Shown here: piece after piece, positions 15,361 through 24,864 of the stretch | Position numbering within the stretch: position 1 is the stretch's first letter | Layout of the letters: the number at the start of each line of letters is the position of its first letter | Source: Planctomycetia bacterium | GTDB taxonomy: Bacteria; Planctomycetota; Planctomycetia; Pirellulales; UBA1268 | Length of the DNA stretch: 36,841 bases | Direction: 5' to 3' | Assembly: GCA_026401075.1 (NCBI GenBank) | Contig: JAPLNQ010000168.1 | Location: forward strand, 1-36,841 | Position numbers and translations under genes: made by a program | Notes under the pieces: model-generated | What the model was told of the DNA's origin: nothing | What the model saw: only the letters and a program-made list of their open reading frames with translations | Database searches by the model: none

Positions 15361-17979
15361 ATGAAACCCGACCGCATCACCGTCTCCCTCCCCTGCCATT
15401 CGCTCCATGATTTTCCGACCTGGCTGGACGAGGCCGAGGCCGAGGCCCTGCTGTCAGCCTGGACGGCGGCCTGGCCCCCCTGGCTGATCGCCGCCACCGG
15501 CGACATTCCCCGTTGGGCGAGCGTCGATCTGCCGCCGACGGATCATGCCAGTCTGGGCATCGTGCCAGCCCCCTGGGACGACCGATTTGCCGCCCAGGCC
15601 GACGTGGTCTGCACGGCCGGATCGTGCTGGGTTCGCGGCGTCACGGGCCGGGCGAATATCGTCGCTGCCGCTGCGGCGGCATTGGCGGGCGATGATCCGG
15701 TCACGGAGCCGCTCCCGGGCGGGACGCTGGCGGACGACTTCCAGGCCCTCGGCCTGGCCACGCTGCTTGCCGAGGTGCTGGCGCAGCGGATGCGTTCGTC
15801 TTCCGCGCTGGCCGAAACCGGCTTTGCCGACGCGGCCGTCAAGGCGGCCAGAGAGGCGATCGCCGGAGACGACGAGGCCACCCGAGCGGCCCTCAAGGAG
15901 TGCTACGGGTTTCTTGAGTTGACACGGGCGCACTACTATCCGGTCGACGTCTGGCTCCTCGACGTCGTCCTTCTGGCGGAATCCACACTCGGCGACTCGC
16001 TCGATCGGGAACTTCGGTCAACGGTGCCCATGGCACTGGTGGCCACCGGTGCCATGATCGAAAAGCTCGCGGCCCGTAATCCCACGGCGCTGGCCCGGCT
16101 GCGGGAACGATGCAACGACGGCACGATCGCCCCGGCGGGTGGCCGTTACGACTCGCAACCGCTCGATGAGTGCACGCCCGAGGAGATCGTGGGCTCGTTC
16201 GAGCGCGGCCTCGCGGCGTGGCACAACACCGTGGGCACGACACCAGTCACGTATGCCCAGCAGACAGGTGGCTCGTCGGCGATCCTGCCGCAAGTGCTCA
16301 CCAGCCTGGGCTTCACTGGTGCGATCTGGACACTGTTCGACGGCACCCCGCTTCCTGATCCGGGCGGCAGCCGCATCCGTTGGGAGGGCAGTGGCGGTGG
16401 CTGCATCGACGGCATCGCCCGGTCTCCACTCGACGCCCGCTCCGCCCAGACAATCCTTTCCCTCCCGGAACGGATCGGCGACGCCATGGATCACGACCAC
16501 ACCGCCGTCATCCAGTTTGCCCACCACGCCGGCACCGCCAGCCCCTGGTTTGATTGCCTGCGGCGGATCGGCGCCGCCAGCACCGTGATGGGGACCTTCG
16601 TCACGCCGCCCGAGTTGTTCAGCCGCACCGCCGGCGCGGGCACGGTGGTCTCCTTCGAGCCGGATGCTTTTCCCGTTGGTCTGCCCACGCCGCATCCTGC
16701 GGCATCCACAGCGGACCGCCGGCCCGACCCCGTGGCCGCCGGCGTGGCCGCCGGCGTGGCCGCGGCCCAGGCCGAAGCCCGCCGGATCAGGGCCGCGTGT
16801 GAGCCACTGCGCGATGTGCTCGATCAACCACCGCTGCCCGCCGATGCACCGTCACCAAGGACCGCGGGCCAGAGCGACCGCTCCGGCGGGATCTTCACGG
16901 CACTGTTCAGCACGCGCCAACGGGCCGATCAGGACCTCGTGCTCGAACATGACTCATTGCGTGTCCAGGTGCACCGCCAGACCGGGGGTCTGCTCTCCGT
17001 GCGGCGGCCCGCAGACCGGGGCAATCGGCTGTCGCAGCGACTGGCCTTGCGCACAACCCGTCCGGCGCCGCCGCCCGGCCACGCGTGGGAAGACGCGACC
17101 GAGCGTGCCGTCTATTCGGAGATGCAGGCCGATTCGATCATGCGTATGCCCGCAACCTCTGGCCGCGGCGAGGCGATCGAAAGTCGCGGCCGACTGCTCT
17201 CCGCCCAGCGGCTTGAGATAGGTTCGTTTACACAGCGGATCGAACTCGTTGACAGGCTGCCTCTCGCGTTGATCGAAGTCACGGTGCGGCTCATCGAGCC
17301 TCTCCAAGGACCGCTCTTCGAAAACCATGCAGCCTGCCGCTTCGCCTGGAACGAAAACGAAGACGTCGACATCCGCCGCAGCCTGCACACGCAGGCTATT
17401 CCGAGTGAACGCGGGCGATTCACGGCCCCGTGGTTCATCGAGATTGGCCGTCATGACGATCGTCAGCAACAGGTCGCGATTCTCACCGGCGGACTCCCAT
17501 GGCACCTCCGATCAAGTCCCCACATGCTTGATTCGATCCTCCCACTGCAGGCACTCATGCAGCAGCCCACGACATCCGAGGGGAGTGCCGCATGCCGGCT
17601 GGCGGTGGGGATCGGCCTCGCCAGACCCTGGGACGTGGCGGCCGCACTGCTGGCCGATGCGTCGCCCACCTCGCTCTGGGCGGCGGCGGTCCAGCCCGCG
17701 GTGCCGCCGAACGTGCGGCTCACGGCCGGGCCGGTGCGGTATGAAGGAGACCGGCTCGTGGCGGCGCGGATCGGTCTGCTCGAATCGGCCGGCCATGCGG
17801 GGGAAGTGCGACTGGAATGGGCCGCGGATGTGGCCCGGGCGGTTCCGTGCGACGCCAGCGGGAGGAGCCTCGACGGCGACGGCTCGACGGCGGACTCCGT
17901 GACCGTTGACGGACGGGCGACAACCCTGTTTCTCAAGCGGTATCAATGGCGTCACCTCGAAGTGGAGTTTCACCGATGA
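15361..17979 (+). CDS. GH38-like (alpha-mannosidase-like) protein, uncertain activity
   Basis: 872 aa with no signal peptide, so probably cytoplasmic. Residues 200-420 resemble the seven-stranded barrel of GH38/GH57 enzymes: a helical stretch ending LERCNDG-type (LRERCNDGTIAPAGGRYDSQ), then EEIVGSFERGLAAWHNTVG, YAQQTGGSSAILPQVLTSLG and FTGAIWTLFDG, like the 'make it look for a better deal with the wall of water' pattern of bringing substrate residues into GH38 alpha-mannosidases. The C-terminal half is a beta-sandwich (LRVQVHRQTGGLLSV, AACRFAWNENEDVDIRRSL) as in GH38 C-domains. The catalytic Asp is not certain. The ATG is chosen for its clean N-terminus; there is no ribosome binding site, but a pyrimidine repeat precedes it. 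The stop overlaps the cmk start (ATGA), so they are one operon. Substrate is unknown. Confidence 0.6.
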   Translation: MKPDRITVSLPCHSLHDFPTWLDEAEAEALLSAWTAAWPPWLIAATGDIPRWASVDLPPTDHASLGIVPAPWDDRFAAQADVVCTAGSCWVRGVTGRANIVAAAAAALAGDDPVTEPLPGGTLADDFQALGLATLLAEVLAQRMRSSSALAETGFADAAVKAAREAIAGDDEATRAALKECYGFLELTRAHYYPVDVWLLDVVLLAESTLGDSLDRELRSTVPMALVATGAMIEKLAARNPTALARLRERCNDGTIAPAGGRYDSQPLDECTPEEIVGSFERGLAAWHNTVGTTPVTYAQQTGGSSAILPQVLTSLGFTGAIWTLFDGTPLPDPGGSRIRWEGSGGGCIDGIARSPLDARSAQTILSLPERIGDAMDHDHTAVIQFAHHAGTASPWFDCLRRIGAASTVMGTFVTPPELFSRTAGAGTVVSFEPDAFPVGLPTPHPAASTADRRPDPVAAGVAAGVAAAQAEARRIRAACEPLRDVLDQPPLPADAPSPRTAGQSDRSGGIFTALFSTRQRADQDLVLEHDSLRVQVHRQTGGLLSVRRPADRGNRLSQRLALRTTRPAPPPGHAWEDATERAVYSEMQADSIMRMPATSGRGEAIESRGRLLSAQRLEIGSFTQRIELVDRLPLALIEVTVRLIEPLQGPLFENHAACRFAWNENEDVDIRRSLHTQAIPSERGRFTAPWFIEIGRHDDRQQQVAILTGGLPWHLRSSPHMLDSILPLQALMQQPTTSEGSAACRLAVGIGLARPWDVAAALLADASPTSLWAAAVQPAVPPNVRLTAGPVRYEGDRLVAARIGLLESAGHAGEVRLEWAADVARAVPCDASGRSLDGDGSTADSVTVDGRATTLFLKRYQWRHLEVEFHR

Positions 17980-18641
17980 TCATCACGCTCGACGGGCCGG
18001 CCGGAGCCGGCAAGAGTTCGGCAGCCCGGGCGTTGGCCGCCAGGCTCGGCTGGTGCTACATGGACACGGGGGCGATGTACCGGGCCGTAGCCCTGACGGC
18101 GCTCGAGCGGCGCGTATCGCTCGACGATGCGGCCCGCATCGCGACGCTCGCCGAGGAGATTCAGATCGAGTTTTGTGATGGTCGCGTCAACGTCGATGGT
18201 CGCGACGTGTCGGTTGAAATCCGCACGGAGCGGATCACGGCGGCAACTCGACCGGTGGCCGACGCCCCGCCGGTTCGCGAGGCGATGAAGCGGATCCAGC
18301 GTCGCATGGCGGAGGGGATCGATGTTGTCACCGAAGGCCGCGATCAGGGCTCGGTGGTGTTTCCGCATGCGGAGTTGAAGGTGTTTCTCACCGCCTCTCC
18401 CGAGGAGCGGGCCCGGCGACGCCACCACGAAGAGATTGGCCGCGGCCTCGCGACGTCACTCGAGTCTGTGCTTGAATCGCAGTCGCGGCGGGACGACGGC
18501 GACTGCTCGCGGCCGGTGGGCGCACTGCGGCAGGCCGACGGTGCGGTGCTCATGGAAACCGACGGGCTGTCAGCGGACGAGGTGGTACAGCGGCTGGCCG
18601 ACATGGCCGAGGCATGCCGTCGCATACGGGGGAATCCATGA
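17976..18641 (+). CDS. cmk: Cytidylate kinase
   Basis: Phosphorylates CMP/dCMP to the diphosphate using ATP, for nucleotide salvage and phospholipid precursor supply; cytoplasmic. The product is 221 aa, normal length. The P-loop GPAGAGKSS is at residues 7-15, followed by the CMP-site motif YMDTGAMYRAVALTAL, then VTEGRDQGSVVFPHAELKVF and the lid region ASPEERARRRHHEE. The ATG overlaps the stop of the GH38-like gene by 4 bp, and its own TGA overlaps the plsC ATG, so translation of the three genes is coupled. The cmk-plsC pairing is common in bacteria; the upstream glycosidase-like gene is not. Confidence 0.95.
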   Translation: MIITLDGPAGAGKSSAARALAARLGWCYMDTGAMYRAVALTALERRVSLDDAARIATLAEEIQIEFCDGRVNVDGRDVSVEIRTERITAATRPVADAPPVREAMKRIQRRMAEGIDVVTEGRDQGSVVFPHAELKVFLTASPEERARRRHHEEIGRGLATSLESVLESQSRRDDGDCSRPVGALRQADGAVLMETDGLSADEVVQRLADMAEACRRIRGNP

Positions 18642-19345
18642 GCGATTCCCAGGAGCCAGCCGCTGACAAAGCCCGTGGTGGAACGACTGTCACCGCAGGC
18701 CATAGCAGGTTCGGCCGCTGGCTGTATGACCTGCTCTGGGTGCTCTGTCGCACGCTGGGTGTGTCTGTCTTCGGATTCCGCGTGCGATTCGCCGAGCCGC
18801 TGCCACAACACGGCGGACTGCTCGTCGTGTCGAGCCATCAGAGCCATCTCGATCCGCTCCTGCTCGGGCTGGCGACCGATCGCAGGCTATCGACCCTAGC
18901 CCGGAGTTCGCTCTACCGTTTCAAGCCGTTCGCGGCGGTCATCACCGCGCTTGACGCCGTGCCCATCGATCGCAACGCATCGATGGTGAAGACCATGAAG
19001 TCCATCATTGGCCGGCTTCGCGATGGCCGCGCCGTGGTTATCTTTCCGGAGGGCACGCGAACGGCAACGGGACGGTTGGGCGAACTCAAAAGTGGCTTCG
19101 CGCTCATGGCGAAGAAGGCCGAGGTGCCGATCGCGCCGGTGGCGATCGTGGGCGCCTACGAGTGCTGGCCGCGAACCAGTCTCCTGCCCAGGCCGGGCCG
19201 AATCCGGCTGGAGTTTGGTCGCGTGATTCCCGCATCCGAGATCGCCAGGCTCGACGAGCGGGAAATCCTCGAACTCTGCACGGCCCAGATCCGCGAACTC
19301 GACGCCAACGCTCGCCGCCTCCGCGCCGGCCGCGGCGCGACATGA
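18638..19345 (+). CDS. plsC: 1-acyl-glycerol-3-phosphate acyltransferase (PlsC family)
   Basis: Probably transfers a fatty acyl group to lysophosphatidic acid to form phosphatidic acid at the cytoplasmic membrane. The product is 235 aa, usual length. A hydrophobic N-terminal segment (WLYDLLWVLCRTLGVSVFGF) leads to the catalytic HX4D motif HQSHLD near residue 67. The substrate-binding FPEGTRT motif is near 136, and VPIAPVAIVGAYE follows. The ATG at 18638 overlaps the cmk stop (ATGA). An upstream in-frame ATG at 18614 would lie inside cmk and is less likely. It converges on the Anbu gene with only 6 bp between the stop codons; no hairpin terminator is visible. Confidence 0.92.
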   Translation: MSDSQEPAADKARGGTTVTAGHSRFGRWLYDLLWVLCRTLGVSVFGFRVRFAEPLPQHGGLLVVSSHQSHLDPLLLGLATDRRLSTLARSSLYRFKPFAAVITALDAVPIDRNASMVKTMKSIIGRLRDGRAVVIFPEGTRTATGRLGELKSGFALMAKKAEVPIAPVAIVGAYECWPRTSLLPRPGRIRLEFGRVIPASEIARLDEREILELCTAQIRELDANARRLRAGRGAT

Positions 19346-19351
19346 ACGCCG

Positions 19352-20149
19352 CTACCCAGCACCGCCAACCGACTTCCCCGCGTCGAGGGTGAACGCCACG
19401 CCCAACTGCTCCAACGGCGGCGTGTCGTCGAAATGGATCTGCGGCACCGTCTTGATCGCGTGCCGCAGCGCCTGCTCCCAGCTGGAGCGAATCTCGCCCA
19501 GCGCCGGATCGCTGGCATCGAGCCGGCGATAGCGTTTCACCGAGAGGTCGTCGTTGGCATAGACGAGCAGGTCGATCGGCGGACCAACAGCCACGTTCGA
19601 ACGCATCGTCGAGTCGAGCGAGATGATGGCGTAGGTCACCGCCTGATCGAGCGTGGTTTCCCCGAAGCGGATGCCACGGTCGAGAATGGGTCGCCCATAC
19701 TTGCTCTCACCGATCTGCAGAAATGGCGACAGCCGCGTGCAGCGGAGGGGGTTCCCCTGTGCGTAGATCAAATAGAGCTGCGGCAACTCGCCGCGGATCT
19801 GCCCGCCGACGAGCAGATTGACCGAGAAGTTGATGCTGTCCCGCTCCATGTATTCCCGGTCAAGCGCCCCGACCGCGCGAACCTGTTGCCCAACACAGCG
19901 GGCGGCCTCGTAGAAGTTGGTGACGCTGGCGAGGCCGTCGCCGGCGCGAAAATCCTGATCCAGCCGGGTCATCACCGACTGCGTCAGCGACAGGCTGCCG
20001 CTCGAGAGAATGGTGAACATCCGCTCGCCCGGGATCACAAAATTGTGCATCTTGCGACAGACTTCCACCTGGTCGATCCCAGAGTTTGTCCGTGAATCGG
20101 AGGCCAGCACGAGCCCTTGCTGGGTACGAATTCCGACGCAATAGGTCAT
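19352..20149 (-). CDS. Anbu-type proteasome-like peptidase
   Basis: Ntn-hydrolase of the ancestral beta-subunit (Anbu, COG3484) family, a self-assembling relative of proteasome beta subunits and HslV. The product is 265 aa, typical length. Thr2 in MTYCVGIRTQQGLVLASDSR is the predicted nucleophile after removal of Met1. SDSRTNSGIDQV and FTILSSGSLSLTQSV are family hallmarks, and ISLDSTMRSNVAVGPPIDLL lies in the C-terminal half. It is divergent from the ATP-grasp, alpha-E and transglutaminase genes starting 138 bp away, the families with which Anbu commonly clusters. That context suggests it degrades a dedicated peptide rather than bulk protein. The frame stays open upstream across the ATP-grasp gene as antisense, but ATG 20149 is the only start consistent with an exposed Thr2. 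Confidence 0.93.
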   Translation of the reverse strand: MTYCVGIRTQQGLVLASDSRTNSGIDQVEVCRKMHNFVIPGERMFTILSSGSLSLTQSVMTRLDQDFRAGDGLASVTNFYEAARCVGQQVRAVGALDREYMERDSINFSVNLLVGGQIRGELPQLYLIYAQGNPLRCTRLSPFLQIGESKYGRPILDRGIRFGETTLDQAVTYAIISLDSTMRSNVAVGPPIDLLVYANDDLSVKRYRRLDASDPALGEIRSSWEQALRHAIKTVPQIHFDDTPPLEQLGVAFTLDAGKSVGGAG

Positions 20150-20261
20150 CGAATCCTCTGATCCCGTGGAAAGTGGCTGGATAATGGCGCGGAACTTGCT
20201 GTGACAAGAGGTGACAGATGACGATGTGGCTCGCAGACTAACGGACGGCGTGTTTTCGTCA

Positions 20262-20287
20262 AGGAAAAAGGCGGAGGAAAAAGGCGG
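20262..20287 (+). repeat. 13-bp tandem duplication carrying the ribosome binding site
   Basis: AGGAAAAAGGCGG occurs twice in tandem (20262-20274 and 20275-20287), directly abutting the ATG at 20288. The junction creates GGAGG (20273-20277), 10 nt before the start, so the duplication itself builds the best Shine-Dalgarno match for the ATP-grasp gene. Confidence 0.8.
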
Positions 20288-21829
<1,542 letters not shown>

Positions 21830-21837
21830 GGCCTCGC

Positions 21838-22788
21838 ATGCTCAGCCGGGTTGCCGACGCGCTGTTTTGGATGAGCCGCTATCTGGAGCGGGCCGATCAC
21901 GTCGCGCGGGCGGTTGATGTCACGTTCCAACTCGACCTCGATCTCCACGGTGTGCTGGCCAACCCTGTGGAACTGGAGTGGAACGCGTTGTTGTCGCTGC
22001 TCCGTCAGCCGCCGCCGCAGATCCGCGATGGCGAGCATCCCGTCGGTGCGGTGCAACGCTGGCTCCTGCTCGACATGTCCAATCCCGGCAGTGTGATGTC
22101 CTGCGTGAACCGCTCCCGGAACAACGCGCGCAGCATCCGCGGCTCGATCAGCCCGCCGATGTGGCGGGAACTCAACAAACTCTACTGGCGGCTCTCCGAT
22201 GCCGGTCTGCCGGCGCGGGTGGCGGATTCACCGCACGACTTCTGCGAAGAGACGCAGATCGGCGTGCTGCTCTTTCACGGCGTGTGCGAGGCGACCGTCA
22301 TGCACGACGAGGGCTGGCACTTCATCCAACTCGGCCGGCACCTGGAGCGGGCCGAGAAGGTGCTGCGCACCCTGGATTCGAAGTTCGGCCTCCTCGAACG
22401 ATCCGAGGCGGCCGACCTGCCGATCAACAACCTGCAGTGGGGCGCCGTCCTCAAGAAGTGCGCGGCCTACGAAGCCTACCAGCGGCTTTACATCAGCCGC
22501 GTCGAGCCGGAGCGGGTCGTCGAGTTCCTGCTCACCAACGCCGACTTCCCGCACTCGGTGCGGTTTTGCCTGGCACGAATCATGCAATCCCTCACTGAAA
22601 TCAGCGGCAGGCTGCCCGATCGCTGCGACGATGATGTCGTCCGCACCGTCGGTCGCCTGCTCAACGATCTGGTGTATCTCGAGGATGCCACATTCGACGG
22701 CGAACGGTTGCACGCGTTTCTGGGCAATGCCCTCTCCCGCTGCGCGAGAATCGGAAACCTGCTCCAACAACAATACGCCCTGCAATAA
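21838..22788 (+). CDS. Alpha-E domain protein (DUF403) of the Anbu module
   Basis: 316-aa all-helical protein of the alpha-E family (COG2307), a regular partner of circularly permuted ATP-grasp enzymes; in some organisms the two are fused. Its biochemical role is unknown. The N-terminus MLSRVADALFWMSRYLERAD and the internal FIQLGRHLERAEKVLRTLDS are the two characteristic repeats. SVMSCVNRSRNNARSIRGSI, VVEFLLTNADFPHSVRFCL and LPD...VGRLLNDL are also typical. ATG 21838 is preferred over an in-frame ATG at 21784 that overlaps the ATP-grasp gene, because the family begins with M-L-S-R. It sits in the middle of the ATP-grasp/alpha-E/transglutaminase operon, 33 bp before the next start. Confidence 0.93.
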   Translation: MLSRVADALFWMSRYLERADHVARAVDVTFQLDLDLHGVLANPVELEWNALLSLLRQPPPQIRDGEHPVGAVQRWLLLDMSNPGSVMSCVNRSRNNARSIRGSISPPMWRELNKLYWRLSDAGLPARVADSPHDFCEETQIGVLLFHGVCEATVMHDEGWHFIQLGRHLERAEKVLRTLDSKFGLLERSEAADLPINNLQWGAVLKKCAAYEAYQRLYISRVEPERVVEFLLTNADFPHSVRFCLARIMQSLTEISGRLPDRCDDDVVRTVGRLLNDLVYLEDATFDGERLHAFLGNALSRCARIGNLLQQQYALQ

Positions 22789-22821
22789 CCGGTGGCAGGC
22801 CCCCGACATGGAGACGCTGCG

Positions 22822-23775
22822 ATGATCCTGGAGATTCAACACGAGACCGAAATGGAGTATTCGCAGCCGGTGAGTGAATGGCTCTGTGAACTGCGAATGG
22901 AACCGGTGAGTGATGCCGCGCAGCGTTGCCACTCCTTCCAGATCAGCGTCGGCCAACCGGTGACCCTCTGCAATTATCTGGACGGCTTCGGCAACCGCGT
23001 GCACCACTTCAACCTGCTCAAGCCCCCCACGTCGCTGCGGATCCTCGCCGCCAGCGTCGTCGAGACGGAGGATACGGGCATCGGGCCGATGGCCAGCCAG
23101 ACCACTTTTTCGGCCGAGGGCACCGCTGACGGCTGGCACCTGCCGCTCGAGTCGCTCGACTACCTGCCGCTCCGCGGGCCCGCACGAGCCACACCGCTCT
23201 TGGACCCGGTGCTGACAGAATTGCGGCCGATGCCGAGGATGCGGGTCGGCATGTGGGTCTGCCAGGTGGCTGAACACATCCGTGGGCATTTCGAGTATGC
23301 CAGTCATGTCACCGACGCCACCTCGCCGATCGACCATCTCCTGACCCGCGGCAAGGGGGTCTGCCAGGATTTCACCCACCTCATGATCGCCGTCCTGCGC
23401 TCGTTCGGGGTGCCGGCCCGCTACGTCAGTGGCTACATCCACCGTGAGAACAAGGAGTCGCAGAGTCACGCCTGGTGCGAGGTATGGCTGCCCGATGTCG
23501 GCTGGACCGGGTTTGATCCCACGAACGGCTGCCCCGTGAACGGCCATTTCGTGAAGACGGCGACGGGGAGGGATTTCACCGATGTGCCGCCAAACAAGGG
23601 CACCTACCGCGGTGCCGGCGACGAACGCATCAAGGTGCGTGTCGCCACCCGCACGCTCGACCGCCTGCCATCCCTCTCGTGGCACGATCAACTCGCCCCG
23701 CTCGATGTTCCCGTGCACTCCGTGCTGCGAACCGCGCCAGTGTATGGCAGCGAGGAAGAGGCCCAGCAGCAGTGA
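22822..23775 (+). CDS. Transglutaminase-like cysteine protease of the Anbu module
   Basis: 317 aa. The N-terminal bacterial transglutaminase-like beta domain (MILEIQHETEMEYSQPV) is followed by a papain-like transglutaminase core. The catalytic triad is complete: Cys in GKGVCQDFTH near residue 178, His in SQSHAWCEVW near 215 and Asp in GFDPTNGCPV near 231. ARYVSGYIHREN between them is typical. This family (COG1305) accompanies ATP-grasp, alpha-E and Anbu genes and probably trims or hydrolyses the peptide made by the ligase; the substrate is unknown. No signal peptide is seen, so it is cytoplasmic. ATG 22822 is chosen because the domain begins there; an in-frame ATG at 22792 adds ten unconserved residues. 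Confidence 0.93.
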   Translation: MILEIQHETEMEYSQPVSEWLCELRMEPVSDAAQRCHSFQISVGQPVTLCNYLDGFGNRVHHFNLLKPPTSLRILAASVVETEDTGIGPMASQTTFSAEGTADGWHLPLESLDYLPLRGPARATPLLDPVLTELRPMPRMRVGMWVCQVAEHIRGHFEYASHVTDATSPIDHLLTRGKGVCQDFTHLMIAVLRSFGVPARYVSGYIHRENKESQSHAWCEVWLPDVGWTGFDPTNGCPVNGHFVKTATGRDFTDVPPNKGTYRGAGDERIKVRVATRTLDRLPSLSWHDQLAPLDVPVHSVLRTAPVYGSEEEAQQQ

Positions 23776-23807
23776 CGGGAGGCAGTGGAAAAGTTGCCGG
23801 CCCGTGA

Positions 23808-24758
23808 TCACAGTCCTGCCAGGGCAAGCAGTCGCTCGGCGACGTCGGCCCGCGCGGCGGCGATGATCGGCATCGGTTGGCGGATGTCGTACGGCCGTCC
23901 ATCGACGCCCCAGTACACGCCTCCTCGCTCCTCGACCCAGAGCTTGACCGGCAGAACGTCCCAGGCCAACTGCTTCGGATGGGACGCCGAGTTGTCGTGA
24001 ATCACGGCCAGCCGCCGTTTGGTGCCCAAGGCGACGCTGGCCATCGAGTGCGGCATTCGGCTCTCGATCGCCATGGTGTGGGCGCCGGTCCGCAGGCTGT
24101 CGTGCAGTTTCACGAACGCCGGATGCGATCGACCGCTGTCGCTCTGCGGATTGAAGAGCACGCAGCCCTCCTTCAGCGTGCCCATCGATGCGAATCCACC
24201 CGCCGGCAGCCAGCGGGAACCGTCGGCAGTCGAACGGAGGACCACCGCCCCGACACCACGTTCAGCAATGGCGAGCGTTGTCCCATCGAGCGAGAGCATC
24301 GCGGACATCCGCGGCTCCCCGTGCTCCAAACGGGCGACCATCGGGCCGCAGAGCGCCGTCTCGCCACAGATGGAAGCCGTCGTGCCGTCGAGCGGATCGA
24401 TGAGCCAGGCCTCGGGGAGGGCATGCAGATCGGCGGCGGCCGGCCCCTCCTCGGAGATGATGGCCATCTCGCGAATGGCCGTGAGCGCCCGGGTCAGGTG
24501 CCGGTCGAGGCTCATGTCGAGCGCCGTCACGTAATCCCCGACCGATTTTTCCTTGATCGGAGAGCCGTCCGTCTCATGGGCAAGCCCGTCGGCGGCTTGG
24601 TCGGCCACGGCCGCGTTATTTTCCAGCAACGCCTTGTCGGTGGCTTCGATCACGGCGGCAGCCAGGGCAAGCGCTCCAGCCGACACCAGCCGGTCGGCGT
24701 GCGCCGTGGTATCGATGGCGTGAAGCAGTTCGGAACGGCACCGCAATCCAGATCGCAT
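23808..24758 (-). CDS. Inositol-monophosphatase-family phosphatase
   Basis: Metal-dependent sugar- or nucleotide-phosphate phosphatase of the FIG/IMPase superfamily; cytoplasmic. The product is 316 aa. Metal-site motifs are SVGDYVTALDMSLDRHL near residue 70, IISEEGP with AWLIDPLDGTT near 100-125, and a late WDVLPVKLWVEERGG near 265. The canonical late motif is WD.AAG; here Ala-Ala-Gly is replaced by Leu-Pro-Val while the metal-binding Asp is kept, so the substrate may differ from inositol phosphate. Possible activities are inositol phosphate, histidinol phosphate, PAP/PAPS (CysQ-like) or fructose bisphosphate hydrolysis. A CysQ-like role would fit with cysH 6 kb away, but that is speculation. 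It follows the secreted glycosidase-like gene by 106 bp on the same strand. Confidence 0.85.
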   Translation of the reverse strand: MRSGLRCRSELLHAIDTTAHADRLVSAGALALAAAVIEATDKALLENNAAVADQAADGLAHETDGSPIKEKSVGDYVTALDMSLDRHLTRALTAIREMAIISEEGPAAADLHALPEAWLIDPLDGTTASICGETALCGPMVARLEHGEPRMSAMLSLDGTTLAIAERGVGAVVLRSTADGSRWLPAGGFASMGTLKEGCVLFNPQSDSGRSHPAFVKLHDSLRTGAHTMAIESRMPHSMASVALGTKRRLAVIHDNSASHPKQLAWDVLPVKLWVEERGGVYWGVDGRPYDIRQPMPIIAAARADVAERLLALAGL

Positions 24759-24864
24759 GTTGAGATTGTCCCGGATGAAAGACGTGCGTCACGGCGGACG
24801 GGTGCCTCGGCAACTCGACAGAATGTAGCCTCCGGCGAAAGATCCGTGTGCCCGCCCCCCCGCC

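Noticed and set aside
22228-23811. 527-aa minus-strand frame opposite the alpha-E and transglutaminase genes
   Set aside because: Antisense to two conserved genes; no domain similarity.
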